Shown here: positions 26,374 through 34,314 of the stretch, in pieces | How the letters are laid out: each line of letters opens with the position of its first letter | Numbering within the stretch: the stretch's first letter is position 1 | Origin: Flavobacteriales bacterium | GTDB taxonomy: Bacteria; Bacteroidota; Bacteroidia; CAIKAF01 | Direction: 5' to 3' | Assembly: GCA_025451235.1 (NCBI GenBank) | Contig: JANWKT010000024.1 | Span: forward strand, 248,001-312,000 | Length of the DNA stretch: 64,000 bases | Notes under the pieces: model-generated | Database searches by the model: none | What the model was told of the DNA's origin: nothing | Seen by the model: the letters and a program-made list of their open reading frames with translations, nothing else | Translations under genes and position numbers: made by a program

Positions 26374-29349
26374 ATGGGTTTAAAGTCGTTCATATTTTAT
26401 GAACAAAGCAAACGAAACCCTCAATCTAAACCACATTTTACAATATTCCTGCGGAATGGAAGCATTTTCATGGTCGCTATGTTGCTAAAAGCTTCTCTTT
26501 GGGGGCAAAGTCTCAACTACGTTAATTTCAATGTCCAAAACGGACTTACCAGCAATGAGGTATTTGATATATTCCAGGACGCTGAAAAAAATATTTGGAT
26601 AGCCACTGGTCAGGGTGTTGTAAAGTACGATGGGGAAGAATTTGTTCATTATACCACCAAGGATGGGCTCGGTGATAACTCCGTATACTACATACACCAG
26701 GATAAACGCGGAAGGATCTGGTTTTTACCTAACAACGGAATGTTGTCTTATTATTACAAGGGAAAAATACTTTCCTACCAATATAATAAAATCCTTAAAG
26801 ATCATATCCTGTACAAAGGAATTCCAAGAGGCTTATTTATTGATGAAAAAGAAGACATGTATATCGGTTTTCTGGCCAAAGGTGTCGTGAAAATAACCGA
26901 CTCAGGAAAACTCGAAGACCTAACAGGTACTCAACAGAAACCCAGCAGGGTATTTGGATTGTATCATCAATCCGGAGCATACCTTCCTTATATTGTATCT
27001 CCACAAATCAGGAACAAAAAGAGTTATTTAGCATTCAACTGTGGAACCAAAGACAGCTTATACAGCATTACTTCCGGGGGAGGCATGCAGAACATTTTCT
27101 TTGTGCAAAGAAAAAACGGGGACTTCCTGATTTCCATTTCCAGCATACTTTATTTAGTCAGGGATTGCCAGATCCTCAACAAATTTGTTTATTCAAACGA
27201 GATCATTTCTATGTATGAGGACAGGGACTCAAATATTTGGATCGGATGCAAAGCGACGGGGGTTAAAAAATTCAAGACCGTTCATCATTTCGAAGAAAAT
27301 GAAGCGGTCGAATGTTATTTTAATAACCTGTCCATCACTAAAACTTTACAAGACCATTCAGGTAATTATTGGTTCACCAGCCTTGAGAATGGAGTATTTT
27401 ATATTCCCAATATGCATATAAAGACCATGATTGACGTTACAAAGGTCATTTCAGGCTTTTACATTTCTAAAATCAGGGCAATAAATGGAAAGCTTTATGT
27501 AGGCACCAACAACGGGGAAATTTATAGTTATGTCAACAATAAACTTGTAGAATATAGAGTCCCTGGCAACACGAAAATTGGCTATGTACTCACCATTGAG
27601 CAATTGAAAGATGGGTTTTTCATATCTGGATCAGGGAATTCAATTTTTATCCAAAAAAAAGAAGTCCATCACAACACGATGCCTATTCATACAATCACAA
27701 ACGACGGTAAAGGCAACACCTATTTTTGTGCAAGCAGGAGTATCAACAGAATATCCGGTAACGGAGACACCACCATCATACAAAATCGAAAAACGGTAAA
27801 ATTTGCTTCCATTTTCTGTGATAGTCGAGGCACTATATGGTTGGGTGGGTATGATGGACTCTATTGCATAAAAGATGATACCTTATGTCAAATCAACCTA
27901 CCCTTTATTTCATCGTTCAGTATAACCCAAATTGTTGAAAATAAGAACAGACTGTACCTTTCAACAACTGGCCATGGAATTATTATACTTTCGGCAACCT
28001 CCATGGAATGCATTAATGTGGATAAAGGGCTTCCATCAGATATGGTTAATTCGATCCTTGTTCAGGATAAAAAAACTCTATGGGCAGCTACTACCGGTGG
28101 AGTATGTAAGATTAATCTGGATGATCATTCGGTGGAAATGGTCATTAACGAAAAAAAAGGGCTCCCCTCCTCCGAAGTGAGAATGCTTGCCATGATCAAC
28201 GATACCCTGTTCATGGCAAGTAACAATTACCTTTCGTTTTTCAATATTCATTCGGTGACTTCCACCCCTTTTTCTCCCGAAATATTTATTAAAGAAGTAA
28301 AGGTAAACAATCATAGCCTAAAAAGTCTTGTAAGCAATAGTTTTGAATATACTGAAAACAATATAGAGTTTAAAGTGCATAGTTATTTATATAATCAATT
28401 AGGTAATATTGAATATAAATACAGGTTAAGGGGATTGTCAGATGAATTCAGCTATACTACTAACAATACGATTAGATTTAATTTTTTGCCGGCGGGAAAA
28501 TACACATTTGAAGTGTATGCATTGAATGAAGATAATATGTACAGCGATAAGCCTGCCATATTTAATTTTATCATTACAAAAGCCTATTGGAAAACAGGAT
28601 GGTTCTATGTAGCAGTTTCAGTGGGTATTATGTTACTTATTATTTCGTTGGTATATATCTATTTCAAACGTCTTGCTGTTAGAAAAGATACGCAACTGCA
28701 ATTATTAGAATCAAAACAACAGGCATTTGCCAATCAGATGAACCCTCATTTTATTTTCAATGCGCTTAATTCCATCCAAACCTATATACTCGCTGAAAAT
28801 AAAAACAAAGCCATCGATTACCTGAGTAAATTTTCGAAATTGATGCGATTGACCCTCCAAAATACCAGGGAAGCGCTGGTGTCTATGAAGGAAGAAATTG
28901 AACTATTGACCCATTATCTGGAACTGGAAAAAACAAGGTATACCAAGATGGATTATATAATAGAAGTGGATAAAACGGTATTAGCAACACAAATCCATAT
29001 ACCAACTATGCTTATACAACCGTTTGTAGAAAATAGTTTAAAGCATGGTATCCTGAAAAAAAATGACAAAGACGGAATGATAAGGATCTCCTTCCACAAG
29101 ATATCTGGCTTTTTATACTGTAGTGTAGAAGATAATGGGGTAGGAATTAATCACAGCAAATCCGAAATAGCACCTCAGGAGCATATTTCAGCGGCCATGG
29201 AAATTACACAAAGCAGGCTTAAAATGCTTTGTCAGGTGCATAAAACCCAGTATGAGTTCGAAATCAGGGATAAATCTGATCAGAATGCCAATGAAACTGG
29301 AACCATCGTTAAATTTATCATCCCTTATAAAACAGTTGAAAATGTATAA
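26374..29349 (+). CDS. Propeller-sensor histidine kinase (Reg_prop, Y_Y_Y, LytS-type)
   Basis: A 991-residue sensor kinase related to the one at 19-22 kb. Export signal near MVAMLLKASLWGQS; propeller repeats (DAEKNIWIATGQGVVKYDG, DKRGRIWFLPNNGML, DRDSNIWIGCKATGV, SRGTIWLGGYDGL and others); Y_Y_Y domain at about 660-735; one transmembrane helix at about 741-764; and a LytS kinase core with QMNPHFIFNALNSIQ (phospho-acceptor His about 792), N box FVENSLKHG and G box EDNGVGI, all canonical. The gene overlaps the following response regulator by 8 nt (ATGTATAA). A start 96 nt downstream (MVAMLLK) would give a shorter signal peptide; a one-mismatch -7 element (TATATTCG) 18 nt before the long start favours the one given. 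Confidence 0.92.
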   Translation: MGLKSFIFYEQSKRNPQSKPHFTIFLRNGSIFMVAMLLKASLWGQSLNYVNFNVQNGLTSNEVFDIFQDAEKNIWIATGQGVVKYDGEEFVHYTTKDGLGDNSVYYIHQDKRGRIWFLPNNGMLSYYYKGKILSYQYNKILKDHILYKGIPRGLFIDEKEDMYIGFLAKGVVKITDSGKLEDLTGTQQKPSRVFGLYHQSGAYLPYIVSPQIRNKKSYLAFNCGTKDSLYSITSGGGMQNIFFVQRKNGDFLISISSILYLVRDCQILNKFVYSNEIISMYEDRDSNIWIGCKATGVKKFKTVHHFEENEAVECYFNNLSITKTLQDHSGNYWFTSLENGVFYIPNMHIKTMIDVTKVISGFYISKIRAINGKLYVGTNNGEIYSYVNNKLVEYRVPGNTKIGYVLTIEQLKDGFFISGSGNSIFIQKKEVHHNTMPIHTITNDGKGNTYFCASRSINRISGNGDTTIIQNRKTVKFASIFCDSRGTIWLGGYDGLYCIKDDTLCQINLPFISSFSITQIVENKNRLYLSTTGHGIIILSATSMECINVDKGLPSDMVNSILVQDKKTLWAATTGGVCKINLDDHSVEMVINEKKGLPSSEVRMLAMINDTLFMASNNYLSFFNIHSVTSTPFSPEIFIKEVKVNNHSLKSLVSNSFEYTENNIEFKVHSYLYNQLGNIEYKYRLRGLSDEFSYTTNNTIRFNFLPAGKYTFEVYALNEDNMYSDKPAIFNFIITKAYWKTGWFYVAVSVGIMLLIISLVYIYFKRLAVRKDTQLQLLESKQQAFANQMNPHFIFNALNSIQTYILAENKNKAIDYLSKFSKLMRLTLQNTREALVSMKEEIELLTHYLELEKTRYTKMDYIIEVDKTVLATQIHIPTMLIQPFVENSLKHGILKKNDKDGMIRISFHKISGFLYCSVEDNGVGINHSKSEIAPQEHISAAMEITQSRLKMLCQVHKTQYEFEIRDKSDQNANETGTIVKFIIPYKTVENV

Positions 29350-30058
29350 AGCCATTATTATTGACGACGAAGAAAATGCTATTAGCGGTTTGAGTTTGCT
29401 AATTAAACATTTGGCCATGCCGATAGAAATTTCCGGAACAGCTTCGAATGTAGTAGAAGGATTAAAAATATTAAAACAAAAAAATCCGGATATTGTTTTT
29501 CTTGATATAGAAATGCATGGCCCCGGTGGATTTGATTTTCTTGAACTGGCGAATAAAAACAATAAGTATTTTATTTTTGTTACCGCACATGAAGAATATG
29601 CCATTAAAGCCATTAAGAACAATATCAACGATTACTTGCTCAAACCTGTTTCGGCTGATGATCTAAAGCTGGCGATGAATAAAGCGGTTAGTTTTTTCAA
29701 AAAGGCCAATCCAACCTCGTCTGATAGTGGAGTGAACGCCAAACTGAGTATCAACTCCGAGGATGTTACGCTTTTCAAAGACCTTAAAGAAGTTATTTAC
29801 ATCAAGGCCAAAAACAGGTATTCGGAAATATTTTGTATTGATGGATCAGTCTATACTGTTTGCCGAAATATTGGTGAATATGAAAGTGAATTATCCAACA
29901 AAAAATTCTTTCGGGTCCATAAATCATTTTTGGTGAATTGTGAGCATGTAACCAAAATGAACAATATCGATGGAGGGTTTATCGAACTTACGGGAGGAGC
30001 TGAAGTAGAAATATCCAGGAGAAAAAAAACTGAGTTCCTGGATCTTATCAAAGGCTAG
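29342..30058 (+). CDS. LytTR-family response regulator
   Basis: A 238-residue regulator translated from an ATG that overlaps the end of its kinase gene by 8 nt, which fixes the start at MYKAIIIDDEEN. Receiver domain with acidic pocket IIDDE, phospho-acceptor Asp55 (VFLDIEMHG) and Lys101 (YLLKPVS). C-terminal LytTR DNA-binding domain (LKEVIYIKAKNRYSEIF, FFRVHKSFLVNCEHV, GGFIELTGGAEVEISRR). Forms a signalling pair with the upstream sensor. Targets unknown; the periplasmic, cytochrome and secreted genes nearby are possible but unproven members of its regulon. Confidence 0.93.
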   Translation: MYKAIIIDDEENAISGLSLLIKHLAMPIEISGTASNVVEGLKILKQKNPDIVFLDIEMHGPGGFDFLELANKNNKYFIFVTAHEEYAIKAIKNNINDYLLKPVSADDLKLAMNKAVSFFKKANPTSSDSGVNAKLSINSEDVTLFKDLKEVIYIKAKNRYSEIFCIDGSVYTVCRNIGEYESELSNKKFFRVHKSFLVNCEHVTKMNNIDGGFIELTGGAEVEISRRKKTEFLDLIKG

Positions 30059-30296
30059 GTCATCGCGTTTGCCCCAACCTACCTCTTAAAGTAGCATGAC
30101 CCTGTGCCACCTAGCGAAAAGGTAACCTTGATCACCTCAACTTGGCCGGGTTGAGGTCAGGAGGCCCAAAGCTATCTGGACAGGCCAGGCGCATAAACAA
30201 AGGCTATAGCGAAAGAACGGGCCTCCGGCCTAAAAAAAGGAAAAACCTATTCACACTTCTTCAGACCATTCTGTTTGCTTAATCCCTCCAAAAAAT
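30059..30296. other. Structured GC-rich intergenic region
   Basis: No coding region seen. The stretch is GC-richer than its surroundings and has a perfect 8-bp hairpin (ACCTCAAC at 30134 with GTTGAGGT at 30150). A distant 8-bp pairing joins GGAGGCCC at 30160 with GGGCCTCC at 30219. The 16-nt string starting TATAGCG at 30205 matches the end of the structured element at 5336-5351 in 14 of 16 positions. It may be the terminator of the response regulator plus a repeat-family member. Confidence 0.45.
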
Positions 30297-30304
30297 TACT
30301 TTTG
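30274..30304 (+). promoter_or_regulatory. acnA promoter (-33 and -7)
   Basis: TTTG at 30274-30277, 19 nt spacer, TACTTTTG at 30297-30304: both Bacteroidota elements at canonical spacing. The predicted leader is about 40 nt. Confidence 0.7.
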
Positions 30305-30349
30305 CAGTGATCCTACAACACGTTTTTCAACATTCTAAATTACCTACAC

Positions 30350-33073
30350 ATGAACCAGGACATCTTTGGTGTTATTAAAGAGCTCGACACCGCCCAAGGA
30401 AAAGTAAAATACTATAGCTTAAAGGAATTACAGAAACAAGGTTTCGCTATCAATAAGCTCCCTTTTTCCATTCGGATACTAGTGGAAAATGCATTACGTA
30501 ACCATGACGGTTTACGTGTTACCGAAGAAAATGTAAGAACTATATTGGGCTGGACCTCAAAAGAAGCCAGTGACAAAGATATCCCGTTTATGCCTGCCCG
30601 TGTATTGTTGCAGGACTTTACCGGCGTGCCTTGTGTGGTGGACCTTGCATCGTTAAGGGCAGAAGCTGCCCGTAAAGGAAAAGATGTTAGCAAGATCAAT
30701 CCGTTGATCCCTGTAGATCTGGTGATCGACCACTCTGTACAGGTAGAATTTTATGGCACCAATTCATCTTTGAAAAAAAATGTAGACCTGGAATATAAAA
30801 ACAATGCTGAACGTTATATGTTGCTCAAATGGGCGCAAAAAGCGTTCAATAATTTTTCGGCTGTGCCTCCGGGTATGGGGATCTGCCACCAGGTGAATTT
30901 AGAATATTTAAGTAAGGCGGTACTTACCAGGGATGGGGTGGCTTTCCCGGACTCATGCTTTGGAACAGATAGCCATACTCCTATGGTGAATGGTATAGGC
31001 GTTGTGGCCTGGGGTGTTGGTGGGATAGAGGCGGAAGCTGCCATGTTAGGTCAGCCTTCCTATTTTATCATGCCTGAAGTGATCGGATTGAAATTAACGG
31101 GCAAACTACCCGAAGGAGCTACGGCTACTGATCTAGTGTTGGCGGTTACCCAGTTGTTGCGTAAGCATGGGGTAGTTGGAAAATTTGTGGAAGTATTTGG
31201 AAATGGTTTAAATAACCTGGCGGTAACGGATAGAGCTACTATTTCGAACATGAGTCCCGAGTTTGGATGTACCATTACTTATTTCCCGGTGGATGATCAA
31301 ACCATCAACTTTATGCGCAGAACGGCACGGGATGAAAACACCTTGAAACTGGTGGAAACATACTGCAAAGAAAATATGCTTTGGAGAGAGAACGAAGACC
31401 AGATTGAATACAGTGCAGTAGTGGAATTAGATCTATCAACCATTGAACCAGCAGTTGCAGGTCCGAAAAGACCCCAGGACAGAATCATCCTGAAGGATCT
31501 TGATAAAACAGTGAGAAAAGTATTGGCGGATTCTTTCCAACGTGAATACGTGGCAGATGCTGATAGATGGCTGGATGATGGTGGACCTGTTATTGCCGCC
31601 AACAACGGAAAATTGAAAAGTGTAACGTTGAAGGTTGGAGATATCAAGTATCAATTACACGATGCATCTGTTGTAATTGCGGCCATTACCAGTTGTACCA
31701 ATACATCGAATCCAAGTGTAATGCTGGGTGCAGGGTTGGTAGCTAAAAAGGCAGTAGAAAGAGGTTTAGACATTAAACCCTGGGTAAAAACTTCTTTAGC
31801 ACCAGGATCCAGGGTGGTTACCAAATATCTAGAAAAAGCAGGCCTTACAGAGTATCTCGAAGCTTTAAAGTTCCATACCGTAGGTTATGGTTGTACTACC
31901 TGCATCGGTAACTCAGGTGCCTTACCTCCACATATTGATAAAGCCATTACCGAACATGACCTGGTGGTGGCTTCCGTTCTAAGTGGAAATAGAAATTTTG
32001 AAGCCCGGGTACATCCAAATGTAAAAATGAATTTCCTGGCCTCCCCTATGCTCGTAGTTGTGTATGCTATTGCCGGAAGAACCGATATTGATATTTATAA
32101 CGAGCCTATCTCTTTTGATGTAAATGGTGAACCTGTTTATATGAAAGATATATGGCCTACCGACAAAGAAATTGCCGATGCATTGAATATGGCCCTTGAT
32201 CCAAATGATTATGCCACTAACTATGCCACTGCCTTTGACGGGGATGCCGCCTGGCAATCGTTACAAGCACCCACTGGTCAGCTTTTCGAATGGGATCCTA
32301 AATCCACCTATGTAAAAGAAGCTCCATTTTTCCAGAATATTTCTGAGACCGTGGATGAGCCTAAAAATATATTGAACGCAAAAGCTTTATTGGTTCTGGG
32401 TGATTCAATTACAACAGATCATATTTCGCCGGCAGGCTCATTTAAAGAAACCACCCCAGCCGGAAAATATTTAATTGAGCGTGGAGTGCAAAAAAGTGAA
32501 TTCAATAGTTATGGTGCACGTCGCGGTAACCATGAAGTTATGATGCGTGGTACTTTTGCCAATGTTAGGATCAAAAATAAACTGGCCACCAAAGAAGGTG
32601 GATATACTTTGTATCATCCAACACAGGAAGAAACGACTGTATTTGAAGCCGCAGAAAAATACATGGCTGCAAAAATTCCAACCATCATTTTAGGTGGTAA
32701 GGAATATGGAAATGGTAGCAGCCGGGATTGGGCAGCGAAAGGTCCGAATTTATTAGGAGTAAAAGCAGTGATCGCCGAATCTTTTGAACGGATCCACCGC
32801 TCCAACCTGGCCGGTATGGGTGTACTCCCCTTGTTATATTTGGATGGGCAAAATGCAGAAAGCTTAGGGTTAACAGGGCATGAAACTTATACCATTACAG
32901 GAATAGAAGAAGGATTGGTTCCTCAACAGATCATCAACATAAAAGCCGTAAACGATAAAGGGGTGGTTACCGAATTCAAAACCAAATCGAGGTTAGATTC
33001 GAAAATTGAGATCGAATATTATAAGAATGGTGGTATCTTGAATTATGTATTGAGACAGTTTTTGAAAGCATAA
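30350..33073 (+). CDS. acnA: Aconitate hydratase A
   Basis: A 907-residue cytoplasmic TCA-cycle enzyme that isomerises citrate to isocitrate through cis-aconitate. It belongs to the AcnA/IRP1 branch, with the length expected for it. The three [4Fe-4S] ligands are present: Cys449 in AITSCTNTSNP, and Cys515 and Cys518 in GYGCTTCIGNSG. Other signatures are FGTDSHTPMVNGIGVVAWGVGG, GDSITTDHISPAG and the C-terminal swivel-domain motif GKEYGNGSSRDWAAKG. Its own promoter with -33 and -7 elements is visible. The next gene starts 9 nt after the stop and could be read on the same mRNA. Confidence 0.97.
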   Translation: MNQDIFGVIKELDTAQGKVKYYSLKELQKQGFAINKLPFSIRILVENALRNHDGLRVTEENVRTILGWTSKEASDKDIPFMPARVLLQDFTGVPCVVDLASLRAEAARKGKDVSKINPLIPVDLVIDHSVQVEFYGTNSSLKKNVDLEYKNNAERYMLLKWAQKAFNNFSAVPPGMGICHQVNLEYLSKAVLTRDGVAFPDSCFGTDSHTPMVNGIGVVAWGVGGIEAEAAMLGQPSYFIMPEVIGLKLTGKLPEGATATDLVLAVTQLLRKHGVVGKFVEVFGNGLNNLAVTDRATISNMSPEFGCTITYFPVDDQTINFMRRTARDENTLKLVETYCKENMLWRENEDQIEYSAVVELDLSTIEPAVAGPKRPQDRIILKDLDKTVRKVLADSFQREYVADADRWLDDGGPVIAANNGKLKSVTLKVGDIKYQLHDASVVIAAITSCTNTSNPSVMLGAGLVAKKAVERGLDIKPWVKTSLAPGSRVVTKYLEKAGLTEYLEALKFHTVGYGCTTCIGNSGALPPHIDKAITEHDLVVASVLSGNRNFEARVHPNVKMNFLASPMLVVVYAIAGRTDIDIYNEPISFDVNGEPVYMKDIWPTDKEIADALNMALDPNDYATNYATAFDGDAAWQSLQAPTGQLFEWDPKSTYVKEAPFFQNISETVDEPKNILNAKALLVLGDSITTDHISPAGSFKETTPAGKYLIERGVQKSEFNSYGARRGNHEVMMRGTFANVRIKNKLATKEGGYTLYHPTQEETTVFEAAEKYMAAKIPTIILGGKEYGNGSSRDWAAKGPNLLGVKAVIAESFERIHRSNLAGMGVLPLLYLDGQNAESLGLTGHETYTITGIEEGLVPQQIINIKAVNDKGVVTEFKTKSRLDSKIEIEYYKNGGILNYVLRQFLKA

Positions 33074-33082
33074 GTTTTTTAC

Positions 33083-33568
33083 ATGATGAAAAAAGGAATT
33101 CCATTGGTTTTGTATTTATTGGTAGTAGCTGGGGGCATGCTGCTCTTAAGTAATTACCGTGAATCCAGCCGATTGGCTACTATTACCTTTTCCAGGCATG
33201 TGATTGGGGATTATTATTTGTATAAGAAAACCGAAAGTCTTATCTATGTGTCGAAGGAAAGTGGAAGGAATGTATGGGGTGCCGAAAAGATTAAACCTTG
33301 TATTTATGAATTAGCCATATACAATGATTTTATTCTGGCAAAATCTCATCCCATCAGCTATAGTTTTCCGGAGAGTAAAGCCCAGGAAGGTTTGAGCAGT
33401 GAATTGGCCAATCAAATAAAAGTAGATACCACCCGAACGGTTTACACGATTTGTAATGTCAAAAATGAGTATACCAGCACTGTGTCGGAGTGGAGCTTAT
33501 TTGAAAAAGAGTTGGCCAAGAATCTAATACCGGTGAGTATTCAATTCATAAGGATCGAAAATCTCTAA
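33083..33568 (+). CDS. Membrane-anchored protein of unknown function
   Basis: A 161-residue protein with one N-terminal hydrophobic segment (GIPLVLYLLVVAGGMLLLS), probably an uncleaved anchor or signal peptide, and a mixed alpha/beta remainder without recognisable motif (DYYLYKKTESLIYVSKESG, VYTICNVKNEYTSTVSEW). It begins 9 nt after acnA and probably shares its transcript, but nothing in it suggests a link to aconitase. It ends 6 nt from the stop of a convergent gene; a 6-bp hairpin (GTTCTA/TAGAAC, 33572-33588) spans that junction. Confidence 0.6.
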   Translation: MMKKGIPLVLYLLVVAGGMLLLSNYRESSRLATITFSRHVIGDYYLYKKTESLIYVSKESGRNVWGAEKIKPCIYELAIYNDFILAKSHPISYSFPESKAQEGLSSELANQIKVDTTRTVYTICNVKNEYTSTVSEWSLFEKELAKNLIPVSIQFIRIENL

Positions 33569-33574
33569 TAAGTT

Positions 33575-34303
33575 CTAAGGAATAGAACAACTATAGTTCA
33601 ACTTTAGGAACATATTTTCTCTTCCTTTCAGCACAGACTCTTCAATATAAGAAACAGGTAAGTTTTTTTCGTTGTATACATATTCTACATTCTCAACAAT
33701 ACCTTCCTCATTATCCCAAACGTAAGTAAGGGGACTTCCATGATCAGCATAGGTATATACAACAATAGGTCTTGTTTTTTTGCCTTCATATTCATCATAA
33801 GACCTTATTTCCCTGCCCAGACTATCCAGATCAGATATTTGGATACACCGATTCCATCCTTCGGATTCATACCAGGTATATTTTAATCTCTCCTTATAAA
33901 AAAAGGTCTGTTTCCATTGGTACCAGCCATCCACATGGTGCATCTTAATGATCCTATCCAATGAATCATACTCAAATTTAGTGGTTCGATAACTTTTCGT
34001 ATTTTCAATCGTAGAATCCAGGATACATAGTCCCTTCGCATTATAAAAATAGTGATCGGTCTGGTAAACACTGGAGTCAGGATTAAGTATGACCACTTTT
34101 GTTCTTCTTCCCCATTCATCAAAATAGATGTAACCGGCATTGTAAGGCTTGCTTCCATGATTGCTATAATCTACCTGAATGCACCTTACCTTATTTTTCA
34201 TGAGCACTGCAGAATTAAACTCAATAAAGGTTAACGGGACAAAATCAGCCCACAACAAAACTGGAATGAAACAAACGAAAAACAGGACCATTGCCTTTTT
34301 CAT
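33575..34303 (-). CDS. Secreted YD-repeat-like protein
   Basis: A 242-residue exported protein with signal peptide MKKAMVLFFVCFIPVLLWA. The mature part has short repeated strands of the form Y-(Y/F)-x-x-x-G-x-x-x-x-x (FDEWGRRTKVVI, YNAKGLCILDS, YDSLDRIIKMHHVDG, DLDSLGREIRSYDEY, YNEKNLPVSYIEE), resembling the YD/RHS-type repeats seen in small Bacteroidota secreted proteins. No toxin domain, lipobox or sorting domain. Only 11 nt separate it from the propeller sensor upstream on the same strand, so the two are very likely co-transcribed; it may work with that sensor. Confidence 0.68.
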   Translation of the reverse strand: MKKAMVLFFVCFIPVLLWADFVPLTFIEFNSAVLMKNKVRCIQVDYSNHGSKPYNAGYIYFDEWGRRTKVVILNPDSSVYQTDHYFYNAKGLCILDSTIENTKSYRTTKFEYDSLDRIIKMHHVDGWYQWKQTFFYKERLKYTWYESEGWNRCIQISDLDSLGREIRSYDEYEGKKTRPIVVYTYADHGSPLTYVWDNEEGIVENVEYVYNEKNLPVSYIEESVLKGRENMFLKLNYSCSIP

Positions 34304-34314
34304 AGGTAATAGAG

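Noticed and set aside
33572-33588. Terminator between the convergent genes at 33.57 kb
   Set aside because: Only a 6-bp hairpin with no T-run on either strand; too weak to call.
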